Shown in pieces: positions 55,880 to 64,000 of a DNA stretch of 64,000 bases. The notes beneath the pieces are model-generated. The model saw only the letters and a program-made list of their open reading frames with translations. It was not told the DNA's origin and did not search any database. The stretch comes from Flavobacterium sp. (GTDB lineage Bacteria > Bacteroidota > Bacteroidia > Flavobacteriales > Flavobacteriaceae): contig NZ_SEBR01000001.1 in assembly GCF_004295795.1 (NCBI RefSeq), positions 124,001-188,000 of the forward strand, read 5' to 3'. The position numbers and the translations under genes are program-made. Numbering within the stretch: position 1 is the first letter of the stretch; each line of letters begins with the position of its first letter.

Positions 55880-58474
55880 TTAGTTCAGGATGAGTTTCTT
55901 CGAGAACGTGAAGCTTTCGCCGTTCACTTTCAACACATACATTCCCGTTTGCAGGTTGTGCAGGTTCAAGGTCGTCTCTACGTTGAAATCGATGTTCGGA
56001 TTCTGGAAAACCACGCGTCCGTTGATGTCGACAACTCGTACGCCAAGTTTTCCTGTGTAATTTCCGATTCTCACATTAACCGTTCCTTTTGACGGGTTCG
56101 GGTAAACGCGGAACATGTCTTCGTTGAACTCTGTAGCTCCAAGTTGGCAAGCCGCCGGTTTGCTGAAATCCTGCACTTGGTCTGTTGCGCTGTTGCGTCC
56201 GCCAGACGATGCGTTTACACCCAATCCGCGTCTTGCGAACACATTCCAGATCGTGCAATAGTCGTTTCCGCCAGTCGTTGCATTGTCGGCAGCGATCAAC
56301 GCGTCGCGATATTCTACGAACGTCGGACTACAAGGCTGAAGTTTCAAGGCGTCGATCACTAATCTCATGACTTTGTTGTTTCCGCCTGTTCCTGAGAAAA
56401 CGTTCGCGTCGTGACCGTATTTGTCGATGTAAGCCCACGTCAAGTCCCAAAGTACGGCTGCCATGAATTCGCCTCTGTCGTGAGTGATCGTCGTATTTGT
56501 GTTGATAAATGTAAGCGGATTGACGCTCATGTCAGTCGAGTACGGATACGTTCTGATTCCGCCTCCGTTCAACGGTTGGCTCGATGAGAATGCGGCAATT
56601 CCATGTGGCGTCGTTCCTACGTCTCCAACTTTTAGTTGCATCATCAAAGCGAACCAGTCAGACCAGCCTTCTCCGGCTTGTTCTGCGTTGTCGAGACATC
56701 CGGCGTTTGTTGGACCGCCTGTAAGACGCCCTGAAATTCCGTGTCCGTATTCGTGTGCTACGATGCAGTTGTCGAGGTCACCGTCGGCATTTACGAAACC
56801 TGAGCTTTGCAATTGCGCTGCTACAGGTCCATTTGCCATTTGTGCGATGATTGCCTCACCGTCTTCCTGACTGATCGCTACAGCAGGAATAGTTATGCTT
56901 GCATCGGCTCCGGCCATACCGATATAGCCAGGCTCGTTGTTCACGACGATTACCGCCGTCGCTCCCGCATTTTGGGCGAAAAGCACTTTTTCGACGAACG
57001 TACAAGTTCCTCTTCTTACCACAGTTATGTGTCCGGCGATTGCGGCAGCGTTTATCGGCGCTGAACAAGCATCTGAAGTATCAGGCGAACCGTCGTTGAA
57101 AAGCACTAAATCGGATTGGATGATATTTGGCGTAACAGGAACGTTGACGTGTCCAGGGTTGAAGCTGTTATCGACCATGGCGATAGATCCGGCGATTGAT
57201 GCAGGCGAATTGATCGTGAATGGCGATGGTGTCACGTTCCACAAATACATCTGCATACGCGGACGAACACCGTCCTGAGGCGAAGAAAAGTTCGCGTTGT
57301 TCAAGTTTGGAGTAGTAAGCGCCGCACCGTCTTGCGCATCGGCTTGGACTGCGTCACCTTGAAAAGTAACGACACCGCCGCGTCCGTAGTTGTTTTGCTG
57401 GAAGTTTCCGTTCGCTTCGTTGAATCCGTATCGATACCAAACGTCGTGCATGGCATTGTTCATGTAGAACAAATTCGTGATTGCAGCGTCGAGGTAAGTG
57501 CTGGCTGCTACGTTCGTTCCTCCGTAAGGAAAATCAAACAATAGCGATGCACCTCCGGTTGGATAATATCCCGTTCCGTTGTTGCCGTCGCGATCTTCGC
57601 ACGCAAAGACGTTGTTTCCTCTCGTGTAAGTGAATTCTGCGCCCGTTGCGCCATTCGTGTCGTGCCAGCCCCAAGGCGATGCGGTCAAATCTTCGGGATT
57701 CGAAATCAACTGGCGCGGTCCGTGTGCGGGACTTTCGATGTTGAAAGGCACGACGCGGTAAGTACCCGCCATGGTTTCCATGAACGATTCCGGTTTGTAG
57801 ATGTCTTTTGCAAAAGCGTACTCCGGTTTCGAGGTGTGGGCCGCGTGGGCTTCCTTCGACTCGAAAGAACACGAAATCACTCGGTCGTTCTGCTCGAGAA
57901 GTTCTCCCGAGATCGCGTCGATTCTCACGCTCCAAAGGTGAAGGTGCTTTGGCACGTCAATCTCGAAATCCCAAGCCAGGCGCAAGTTTCCGTCCTGCAT
58001 TTGCTGGTAGACGAGTTCGGCGTGGATAGGATCGAGGCTTCCGTTGGAAATCACGTAGTTTTTGTTGGAAATCGTTTCGGAAATCGAAAAATTCTGATTT
58101 TCCAGATGCAAAGCTCCAATTGCCTGCCCAAGTGCTTGCAAAACAGAAAGTTGCGGATTGGAAGCATTCGTTTTCAAAGAAGCGTTCGGAACGAATTGGT
58201 CGCCTATGTTGACAACTTGCCCGTTTTTGATCCAAACGTTCGACACGGCGCGAAAAACCTCGGTTCCGTTGACGCGTTGTTTGATAAAATAGTTGTCGAT
58301 TTTGGTGCTTTCAGAGTTGAGCGTGCTTTCGACGAACCAATCGGAAACGTCGGCCTGGCTCAAACCAAGCTTTGATTTGTTGGCATCGAGGTAAGTCTGG
58401 ATTCTCTGTTCGGCGCTTTGCGAAATGCCTAGCAACGGGACGAGAAAAAACAGTGCGGAAGTAATTTTTTTCAT
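55880..58474 (-). CDS. M36 (fungalysin) metalloprotease with PA domain and T9SS tail
   Basis: An 864-residue secreted protease. Signal peptide MKKITSALFFLVPLLGISQ; an FTP-type propeptide with QADVSDWFVESTLNSEST; the M36 catalytic domain with YLDAAITNLFYMNNAMHDVW, the zinc motif HEYGH (VAHEYGHGISGRL) and GEGWSDWFALM with the third ligand. A protease-associated (PA) domain (TVVRRGTCTFVEKVLFAQ) is inserted within the catalytic part. The end is a T9SS type A tail (FRVYPNPSKGTVNVRIG). It is likely exported to the surface or medium as a broad-range protease. Confidence 0.95.
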   Translation of the reverse strand: MKKITSALFFLVPLLGISQSAEQRIQTYLDANKSKLGLSQADVSDWFVESTLNSESTKIDNYFIKQRVNGTEVFRAVSNVWIKNGQVVNIGDQFVPNASLKTNASNPQLSVLQALGQAIGALHLENQNFSISETISNKNYVISNGSLDPIHAELVYQQMQDGNLRLAWDFEIDVPKHLHLWSVRIDAISGELLEQNDRVISCSFESKEAHAAHTSKPEYAFAKDIYKPESFMETMAGTYRVVPFNIESPAHGPRQLISNPEDLTASPWGWHDTNGATGAEFTYTRGNNVFACEDRDGNNGTGYYPTGGASLLFDFPYGGTNVAASTYLDAAITNLFYMNNAMHDVWYRYGFNEANGNFQQNNYGRGGVVTFQGDAVQADAQDGAALTTPNLNNANFSSPQDGVRPRMQMYLWNVTPSPFTINSPASIAGSIAMVDNSFNPGHVNVPVTPNIIQSDLVLFNDGSPDTSDACSAPINAAAIAGHITVVRRGTCTFVEKVLFAQNAGATAVIVVNNEPGYIGMAGADASITIPAVAISQEDGEAIIAQMANGPVAAQLQSSGFVNADGDLDNCIVAHEYGHGISGRLTGGPTNAGCLDNAEQAGEGWSDWFALMMQLKVGDVGTTPHGIAAFSSSQPLNGGGIRTYPYSTDMSVNPLTFINTNTTITHDRGEFMAAVLWDLTWAYIDKYGHDANVFSGTGGNNKVMRLVIDALKLQPCSPTFVEYRDALIAADNATTGGNDYCTIWNVFARRGLGVNASSGGRNSATDQVQDFSKPAACQLGATEFNEDMFRVYPNPSKGTVNVRIGNYTGKLGVRVVDINGRVVFQNPNIDFNVETTLNLHNLQTGMYVLKVNGESFTFSKKLILN

Positions 58475-58486
58475 CGATTCAAGTTG

Positions 58487-58512
58487 GGTTTAGTACAGTT
58501 TTCGCAAACTTA
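58487..58512 (-). promoter_or_regulatory. -7 box before the M36 peptidase
   Basis: TAAGTTTG at 58505-58512 on the minus strand fits the consensus, with TTG triplets 15-21 bases upstream; the start is about 30 bases on. Confidence 0.5.
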
Positions 58513-58569
58513 ACCTTTTTATAACCACAATTGCAATTCGGTTGAAAAAAACCTAAGGAATTAACAATT

Positions 58570-59904
58570 TTACGACGTAACTATTCGATTGTAGATGAGC
58601 GCTTTTCCATCGGTCAACATAGACACGAAATGACAAATGTGCAGCAAGCGTTCGTAAAGTGTCTCTTTTTCTACCGCGTGTTTTTCGGGTAAAACTTTGA
58701 GTAGCAAATTGTCGTAATTGGTCGCCTTTCCGTCAAATTTGTTGTTGTAAGCGGTGATGAATCGGTCTAAAAGATTGTTGATGACTTGATAGCCGGTGAG
58801 TTCTTTCTCAATGACTTCGCGGCTTTGGTAGATATTTTTGACCGACAATTTGATAATGTCGTCCATTTGCGCCTTGTACTTGCTTTTGTCCATTAGCGCA
58901 AAGTGGAATTTTCCTGCCAAAATCAAATCTTCGTTTTCCATGAAGATTCTTACGGCGTCGTTGATCAAACTTCCGATAGCAAGCGCCCGCAAGTAACTCA
59001 AGCGATCTTCCTTGGTTTGCTGTTCGTTGTATTTGTTGAGGTTGATGCTGTCCTGAACCAGTTTTATCAGGTATTCCAAGGCGTAGTCTTCTGAAATCAG
59101 CCCGAGGTTTATTCCGTCTTCGAAATCGATTATCGTGTAACAGATGTCGTCGGCGGCTTCGACCAAAAACGCAAGCGGATGCCTTTCGTAGCCGATGTCG
59201 TTTCCGGATTTGTTCGGAATCAGTCCAAGGTCAGATGCTACGTCCTTGAAGAACGATTTGTCAGCCTGGAAAAAGCCGTATTTTTTATCGGAAATGTTTG
59301 CCGTCGGTTTCTTCGGAAGGCTTTCTTTCGGATATTTCATGAACGCACCCAAAGTCGCATAGGAAATTCTGAGTCCGCCTTCGTTTCCCGGACGCGATCC
59401 GGCGAGAACCGAAAATCCGTTGGCATTTCCCTCGAAATCGATCAGGTCTTGCCATTCCTTTTCGGACAAATGCTGTTGGAATTGTGCACCTTTTCCGCTT
59501 TTGAAATATTCTCCGATAGCTTTCTCACCCGAATGCCCAAACGGCGGATTCCCGATGTCGTGCGCCAAAGCGGCCGCGGCAACGATCGCGCCAAAGTCGT
59601 TCATGTGGAATCCGTGGGCTTCACTCAGCTGCGGGTATTTTTCGATGATCTGTTTTCCGGCCAAACGTCCAAGCGAGCGTCCGACGACCGAAACCTCAAG
59701 GGAATGCGTGAGTCGCGTGTGCACGAAATCTGTCTTCGACAACGGAATCACTTGGGTTTTATCCTGCAAACTCCTGAACGCCGACGAAAAGATGATGCGG
59801 TCGTAATCGACTTCAAAACCCAATCTAGTATCGGCTTCTTCCTTGCGTAAACGCTTGTTCTTGTCTCCTTGCTTTTTGAGGGAAAGCAGTTGTTCCCAGT
59901 GCAT
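58570..59904 (-). CDS. dgt: Deoxyguanosinetriphosphate triphosphohydrolase (dNTPase)
   Basis: A 444-residue HD-domain enzyme that converts dNTPs to deoxynucleosides and triphosphate. The HD metal site is spread over TRLTHSLEVSVVGRSLG, ALAHDIGNPPFGHSGE and EAADDICYTIIDFEDG. RIIFSSAFRSLQDKTQV is the family's N-terminal signature. Start at the second of two adjacent ATGs (MHWEQLLSLKKQGD). It lies near nrdA/nrdB, so dNTP-making and dNTP-destroying enzymes share the region, though they are separate units. It follows the small gene at 59952. Confidence 0.94.
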   Translation of the reverse strand: MHWEQLLSLKKQGDKNKRLRKEEADTRLGFEVDYDRIIFSSAFRSLQDKTQVIPLSKTDFVHTRLTHSLEVSVVGRSLGRLAGKQIIEKYPQLSEAHGFHMNDFGAIVAAAALAHDIGNPPFGHSGEKAIGEYFKSGKGAQFQQHLSEKEWQDLIDFEGNANGFSVLAGSRPGNEGGLRISYATLGAFMKYPKESLPKKPTANISDKKYGFFQADKSFFKDVASDLGLIPNKSGNDIGYERHPLAFLVEAADDICYTIIDFEDGINLGLISEDYALEYLIKLVQDSINLNKYNEQQTKEDRLSYLRALAIGSLINDAVRIFMENEDLILAGKFHFALMDKSKYKAQMDDIIKLSVKNIYQSREVIEKELTGYQVINNLLDRFITAYNNKFDGKATNYDNLLLKVLPEKHAVEKETLYERLLHICHFVSMLTDGKALIYNRIVTS

Positions 59905-59951
59905 CATCGGTTCAATGTTCGTTATTCGGTATTCAACGTTCGTTGTTAAAA

Positions 59952-60179
59952 TCACTTCTTGTCGTTGGCCAAAAAGAAGTTTCGCGATTTCATTGGATAT
60001 TTCTCGTTCGAGGCGTTGCTCGGGTTCGCGATCACGGTCTTGAGATTGACTTCGTCTCCCACCTTGAAATCGCCCGATTCGGTGTATTGGTAATCGAGCA
60101 GATATTTTCCACAGAAGTAATTCCCGTTTTCGTCTTTTTCTATTTTTCCGGTGAAAACACCTTTTTTCTCTTTTGTCAT
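59952..60179 (-). CDS. Conserved small protein, unknown function
   Basis: A 75-residue protein (MTKEKKGVFTGKIEKDENGN at its start) with strands that fit a small beta fold: YFCGKYLLDYQYTESGDFKV and DEVNLKTVIANP. The start is one base past the stop of the RDD gene upstream, so it is probably co-translated with the RDD pair. I do not recognise the family; OB-like or chromo-barrel folds are possible. Confidence 0.7.
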   Translation of the reverse strand: MTKEKKGVFTGKIEKDENGNYFCGKYLLDYQYTESGDFKVGDEVNLKTVIANPSNASNEKYPMKSRNFFLANDKK

Positions 60180-60180
60180 T

Positions 60181-60675
60181 TTAGATGATTTGGCTGTCGC
60201 TTCCGATTTCGTCCAGCTCGACGACTTCGTTCTTGCGCATGATGTAAATGTGTTTTTTGACTACGTAAGTTTTGGAGATGCTGTCGTGCCAGCCACGATC
60301 TCCAAAGAAACTGAAATATTCGAACGGAATAAGTCGGCAGGCGGTTCTGATGAGCGCCGTTTTTGCATCTGGTTTTTCGCCGAATTCGGTCACGACGATC
60401 GTCCCGGTAATGAATTTCGCCAAAGTGCGTCCGGTAAAGGCTTCGAAGGCGAAGTAATAGAAAAGGTAGAGGAAAATACTGATTAGGTTGAGCGATAAAG
60501 GTTCGCTGGTCAGCCAAACTCCAAAACTTTGGTTTCCGAGTAGCAAGGCAATGACCATTCCAACTATCATCAAAACAAAGATGATAGCTAAAAAAGCGAG
60601 GTAATCTACGATCAGATGGGTGAAACGTATGCCTTTCGAGGCTTCCATTTCCGGTGTGATTTCAAATGGTTTCAT
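60181..60675 (-). CDS. RDD family membrane protein, second of a pair
   Basis: A 164-residue protein with three or four transmembrane helices, starting MKPFEITPEMEASKGIRFTH. The RDD pattern lies in the first helix (R..D in GIRFTHLIVDYLAFLA), and LIPFEYFSFFGDRGWHDSIS is the conserved C-terminal part. RDD proteins include Na+/H+ exchangers and proteins of unknown role. Its upstream neighbour 60683-61183 is a clear paralogue, seven bases away. Confidence 0.88.
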   Translation of the reverse strand: MKPFEITPEMEASKGIRFTHLIVDYLAFLAIIFVLMIVGMVIALLLGNQSFGVWLTSEPLSLNLISIFLYLFYYFAFEAFTGRTLAKFITGTIVVTEFGEKPDAKTALIRTACRLIPFEYFSFFGDRGWHDSISKTYVVKKHIYIMRKNEVVELDEIGSDSQII

Positions 60676-60682
60676 GGTGTTA

Positions 60683-61183
60683 TTATTCGATGTTTTGTCC
60701 TATTTCTTCTAATTCCGATTCCTGAACGACCTGAAACTCATAAGCCGATATTTTCACGACTCTTGTGTTTGAGATCGTATCGTGCCAACCCACGCCCGAA
60801 CCCAGAAAACTGAAAGCGTCGAAAGGAATCAATCTGCACAAAGTCCTTATTGCGATGTGGCGCGTTGTGGGCTTGAGACCTTCGTCCGTGACGACCACTG
60901 TTGAAGTCGCGAATTTTCCGATCGTTCTTCCCAAAGTTGTTTCCATGATAAAATAATAAGCCATCGTGAAAACCAATCCGATAAGGAAATTCCGGATGAT
61001 CATGGTATAAGGTTGGTCGTAATAAGTCTCGTCGGCCATATCGACGAAATAGGTCAAAAGGCCAAGAACCGTTGTTCCTATGAGATAATCGACAATCCTG
61101 TCAAGCAGATAATTGGCGAACCGAATTCCGGAAGAAGCCAAGATATCGTTGTGTAAATCTATCGGCGTTAAAGCGTATCGCAT
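60683..61183 (-). CDS. RDD family membrane protein, first of a pair
   Basis: A 166-residue paralogue of the next gene, starting MRYALTPIDLHNDILASSGI. It shows GIRFANYLLDRIVDYLIG as the RDD helix and LIPFDAFSFLGSGVGWHDTI at the C-terminus. Three or four helices. The tandem pair probably arose by duplication and could act as a hetero-oligomer. It is transcribed in the same direction as nrdA but behind the nrdA terminator, so it likely has its own promoter. Confidence 0.88.
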   Translation of the reverse strand: MRYALTPIDLHNDILASSGIRFANYLLDRIVDYLIGTTVLGLLTYFVDMADETYYDQPYTMIIRNFLIGLVFTMAYYFIMETTLGRTIGKFATSTVVVTDEGLKPTTRHIAIRTLCRLIPFDAFSFLGSGVGWHDTISNTRVVKISAYEFQVVQESELEEIGQNIE

Positions 61184-61215
61184 ATCGGTTGGATTTTACC
61201 CACAATATAAAACAT

Positions 61216-61242
61216 AAAAAGGAAGCCGAAACTTCCCTTTTA
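61216..61242 (-). terminator. nrdA terminator
   Basis: On the minus strand AAAGGGAAG pairs with CTTCCTTTTT (one bulge) around a TTTCGG loop, with T residues after. Confidence 0.7.
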
Positions 61243-61260
61243 CAGATTATCTAAAATTGG

Positions 61261-63669
61261 TTATGATCCGCACATTTCGCAGTCGTCCGGTTCGGCGTTG
61301 CGGGAACGCTCTACCATCGCGCGGAATTCTTCGGCTGAGATCGCATCGGCGTCGGCCTGGACTTCTACTGCAACTGGTTCGGCAATCGGTTCTGCTTTCT
61401 TGTCGTTGTTCAGCGTGAACTTGATCGCATCAACCGCAGATTTCGTTCTCAAATAATACATTCCGGTTTTCAAACCTGACTGCCAGGCGTAGAAGTGCAT
61501 CGAGGTCAATTTTGCGTAAGTCGCGCCTTCCATGAACAGGTTCAAAGATTGCGATTGGTCGATGAAATAACCTCTCTGACGCGACATGTCAAGAATATCC
61601 TTCATTGACATTTCCCAAACGGTTTTGTACAATTCCTTAATTTCCTGCGGAATTCCGTCGATGTTTTGGACAGACCCGTTGTGGCGCATGATCTCCTGTT
61701 TCAACGTTTCGTTCCAGATGCCAAGTTCTACCAAGTCTTCGAGAAGGTGTTTGTTCACGACGATGAATTCGCCCGACAAAGTTCTTCTTGTGTAAATATT
61801 GGAAGTGTAAGGCTCGAAAGCTTCGTTGTTTCCTAAGATTTGTGAAGTGGATGCAGTTGGCATAGGCGCGACCAAAAGCGAGTTGCGAACGCCGTGCTCG
61901 AGCACTTCTTTTCTCAGTGAAGCCCAATCCCAACGACCCGATAGATCGCTGTCTTTCAAGCCCCAAAGGTTGTATTGGAATTCGCCTTGAGAGATTGGCG
62001 ACCCTTCATAAGACGAGTATTTTCCTTCTTCTTTCGCCAATTCCATAGACGCCGTAACGGCTGCGAAATAAAGCGTTTCGAAAACTTCCTGATTCATTTG
62101 CTTGGCTTCGTCACTCGTAAACGGCATGCGCAATTTGATGAACGCATCGGCCAAACCTTGAACGCCCAATCCAACCGGACGGTGGCGCATGTTCGAGTTT
62201 TCGGCTTCGATCAAAGGATAATAGTTGCGATCGATCACCTTGTTGAGGTTGCGTGTGACGCGTTTTGTCACGTCATACAACTTTTGGTGATCGAATTTCC
62301 CGTTCTCGACGAACATCGGCAACGAGATCGATGCAAGGTTACAAACAGCGATTTCGTCGGGTGAAGTATACTCGATGATTTCCGTACACAAGTTGGACGA
62401 ACGGATTGTTCCGAGGTTTTTCTGGTTCGATTTACGGTTCGCGGCATCTTTGTACAACATGTATGGCAAACCAGTCTCGATTTGCGACTCAAGGATTTTT
62501 TCCCAGATTTCACGCGCCTTGATGGTTTTTCTTCCGCGGTTTTCCGATTCGTATTTGAGGTACAAAGCGTCGAATTCCTCACTGTGCACATCGTACAAGC
62601 CCGGACATTCGTTCGGACACATCAACGTCCAATGTGCGTCGTCCTGAACGCGTTTCATGAACAAATCCGGCATCCACATGCCAAGGAACAAATCGCGTGT
62701 GCGCATTTCTTCTTTTCCGTGGTTTTTTCTCAGGTCGAGGAAGTCGAAGATATCGGCGTGCCAAGGCTCGATGTAAACCGCGAACGAACCTTTTCGCTTT
62801 CCGCCGCCTTGGTCAACGTAACGAGCCGTGTCGTTGTAAACGCGTAGCATCGGGACGATTCCGTTAGATGTTCCGTTTGTTCCGCGGATGTATGAACCCG
62901 TAGCGCGAACATTGTGGATAGAAAGTCCGATTCCGCCAGCCGATTGTGAAATCTTGGCCGTACTTTTCAAAGTGTCGTAAATCCCGTCGATCGAATCGTC
63001 TTTCATCGCCAATAGGAAACAAGACGACATTTGCGGTTTTGGCGTTCCGGCGTTGAAAAGCGTTGGAGTTGCGTGCGTGAAGAATTTCTTCGACATCAAT
63101 TCGTAAGTCTCGATGGCCGACTCGATATCTTCCATGTGGATTCCCACGGAAACACGCATCAACATGTGTTGCGGACGCTCGACGATCTTTCCGTTGATTT
63201 TAAGCAAATACGAACGCTCGAGGGTTTTGAATCCGAAGTAATCGTAATTGAAATCGCGGTTGTAGATGATAGCCGAATCAAGTTTCTCCGAATTCGCGGT
63301 GATCACGTTGTAAACTTCGTCGCTCAACAAAGGTGCTTCCTGGCCGGTGCGAGGATTCACGTAATGATACATGTCGCTCATGGTCTCGCTGAACGACTTT
63401 TTTGTATTCTTATGTAGGTTGGAAACTGCGATACGAGCCGCGAGTTGGGCAAAATCAGGGTGACTTACAGTCATTGAAGCCGCTGTTTCGGCCGCAAGAT
63501 TGTCGAGTTCAGATGTGGTTACTCCGTCATAAAGGCCTTCGATTACACGCATGGCCACTTTTACCGGATCTACCAGATCGTTTAGGCCGTAGCACAAAAT
63601 TTTGATCCTGTCGGTGATCTTGTCGAACATTACCGGCTCTTTCTTGCCGTCTCTTTTTACTACAAACAT
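61261..63669 (-). CDS. nrdA: Ribonucleoside-diphosphate reductase, alpha subunit
   Basis: An 802-residue class I reductase large subunit. An ATP-cone fills the first 90 residues ([20 protein letters not shown]), then the ten-stranded barrel with [45 protein letters not shown] with the active-site cysteine, and [19 protein letters not shown]. The C-terminus DDCEMCGS carries the redox-active CxxC that thioredoxin or glutaredoxin reduces. It makes dNTPs with the beta subunit encoded just upstream (63795 on). An extra Ala/Glu/Val-rich stretch precedes the tail. Confidence 0.97.
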   Translation of the reverse strand: MFVVKRDGKKEPVMFDKITDRIKILCYGLNDLVDPVKVAMRVIEGLYDGVTTSELDNLAAETAASMTVSHPDFAQLAARIAVSNLHKNTKKSFSETMSDMYHYVNPRTGQEAPLLSDEVYNVITANSEKLDSAIIYNRDFNYDYFGFKTLERSYLLKINGKIVERPQHMLMRVSVGIHMEDIESAIETYELMSKKFFTHATPTLFNAGTPKPQMSSCFLLAMKDDSIDGIYDTLKSTAKISQSAGGIGLSIHNVRATGSYIRGTNGTSNGIVPMLRVYNDTARYVDQGGGKRKGSFAVYIEPWHADIFDFLDLRKNHGKEEMRTRDLFLGMWMPDLFMKRVQDDAHWTLMCPNECPGLYDVHSEEFDALYLKYESENRGRKTIKAREIWEKILESQIETGLPYMLYKDAANRKSNQKNLGTIRSSNLCTEIIEYTSPDEIAVCNLASISLPMFVENGKFDHQKLYDVTKRVTRNLNKVIDRNYYPLIEAENSNMRHRPVGLGVQGLADAFIKLRMPFTSDEAKQMNQEVFETLYFAAVTASMELAKEEGKYSSYEGSPISQGEFQYNLWGLKDSDLSGRWDWASLRKEVLEHGVRNSLLVAPMPTASTSQILGNNEAFEPYTSNIYTRRTLSGEFIVVNKHLLEDLVELGIWNETLKQEIMRHNGSVQNIDGIPQEIKELYKTVWEMSMKDILDMSRQRGYFIDQSQSLNLFMEGATYAKLTSMHFYAWQSGLKTGMYYLRTKSAVDAIKFTLNNDKKAEPIAEPVAVEVQADADAISAEEFRAMVERSRNAEPDDCEMCGS

Positions 63670-63794
63670 AAGGTCACTCTTTAGAGATTAATGAAATGGT
63701 TTTGTTGCCGAAATGCGATTCCGGGTCATTCGGTACCGGACATTTCCGGGGCAATTGGCTTGGTTGTTTCCCAAGATTCGGGAATTCTGATTCT

Positions 63795-64000
63795 TTAGAA
63801 ATCGGCGTCGAAGCTGATTTTTCCGGAATCTGTGTCGGTGTTCATCACGCCCGCTTTCTGGTACTCCGAAACGCGCTTCTCGAAGAAGTTCGTCTTGCCC
63901 TGAAGCGAGATCATGTCCATGAAATCGAACGGATTGGTCACGTTGTAAACGCGATCGCATCCAAGTTCGACAAGCAAACGGTCGGTTACGAACTCGAGGT
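63795..64000 (-). CDS. nrdB: Ribonucleoside-diphosphate reductase, beta subunit (C-terminal end only)
   Basis: The window ends inside this gene; only the last 67 or so codons are seen. [20 protein letters not shown] and [15 protein letters not shown] are the characteristic end of class I beta subunits, and the acidic-aromatic tail ISFDADF is the peptide that docks on the alpha subunit. The gap to nrdA is 125 bases with no terminator, consistent with an nrdB-nrdA operon. Confidence 0.95.
   Translation of the reverse strand, partial: LEFVTDRLLVELGCDRVYNVTNPFDFMDMISLQGKTNFFEKRVSEYQKAGVMNTDTDSGKISFDADF

Overview
This 64 kb window comes from a Bacteroidota chromosome, very probably a Flavobacteriaceae member close to Flavobacterium. 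The evidence is the gliding genes gldD and gldE in the order mutY-ssb-gldE-gldD, several secreted proteins with type IX secretion (T9SS) sorting tails, promoters with a TAnnTTTG -7 box, a GGGP-type synthase next to a phosphopantetheinyl transferase, and GH92 mannosidases. No tRNA, rRNA, CRISPR or phage was found. Most genes are housekeeping or envelope genes.

Layout. 0-4.4 kb: membrane proteins, a DUF3109 protein, an orphan sensor kinase, a HIT protein, greA and a lipoprotein with a Rieske-like fold that has lost its histidines. 4.4-9 kb: two GH92 mannosidases in tandem. 9-12 kb: a TonB-dependent receptor behind a TPP riboswitch. 12-16 kb: an overlapping operon of a PPTase, GGGP synthase, PnuC-type transporter, DUF4301 protein and ArfB. 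16.6-22 kb: ahcY, two secreted or lipoproteins, a membrane-spanning TPR/LuxR regulator, rpmA and rplU. 22.8-28.4 kb: a catalytic/non-catalytic M16 peptidase pair, a REP-associated transposase (RAYT), an EamA exporter and an HMA-domain lipoprotein. 28.5-35.2 kb: gldD, gldE, ssb, mutY, HU, a 30-codon ribosomal-type protein and RNase G/E. 35.8-40.6 kb: two paralogous T9SS-secreted giants. 40.6-51 kb: pbpC, a transposase-lipoprotein fusion, a decayed gene and an alpha-2-macroglobulin lipoprotein. 51-64 kb: tadA, a small Cys-motif protein, dxs, a DUF3078 protein, an M36 protease, a dNTPase, two RDD proteins, nrdA and the end of nrdB.

The intergenic space carries at least four dispersed repeat families: (1) an eight-copy unit with a small palindrome (ACAGAtTTTCTGT) and a large one (AGACCTAACAGA..TCTGTTAGGTCT); (2) a 160-190 bp element starting GGGCG..GCCGGC, three copies; (3) a GC-rich hairpin element starting TAGCCC.GAT, two copies; (4) GCAGTn hexamer arrays, three sites. 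The RAYT gene lies between four hairpins and has the small palindrome of family 1 upstream, so it is a candidate mobiliser of at least one family. One family-2 copy lies in frame inside the signal-peptide region of the thiamine-regulated TonB receptor, and another supplies the last codons of mutY. A second, inactivated transposase domain is fused to a lipoprotein between the alpha-2-macroglobulin gene and pbpC.

Functional links: the TPP-controlled receptor probably imports thiamine or a precursor, and dxs in this window is a TPP enzyme. The T9SS/gliding proteins GldD and GldE and at least four T9SS substrates are present together. The alpha-2-macroglobulin and PBP1C form the well-known envelope-defence and repair pair, here separated by the insertion.
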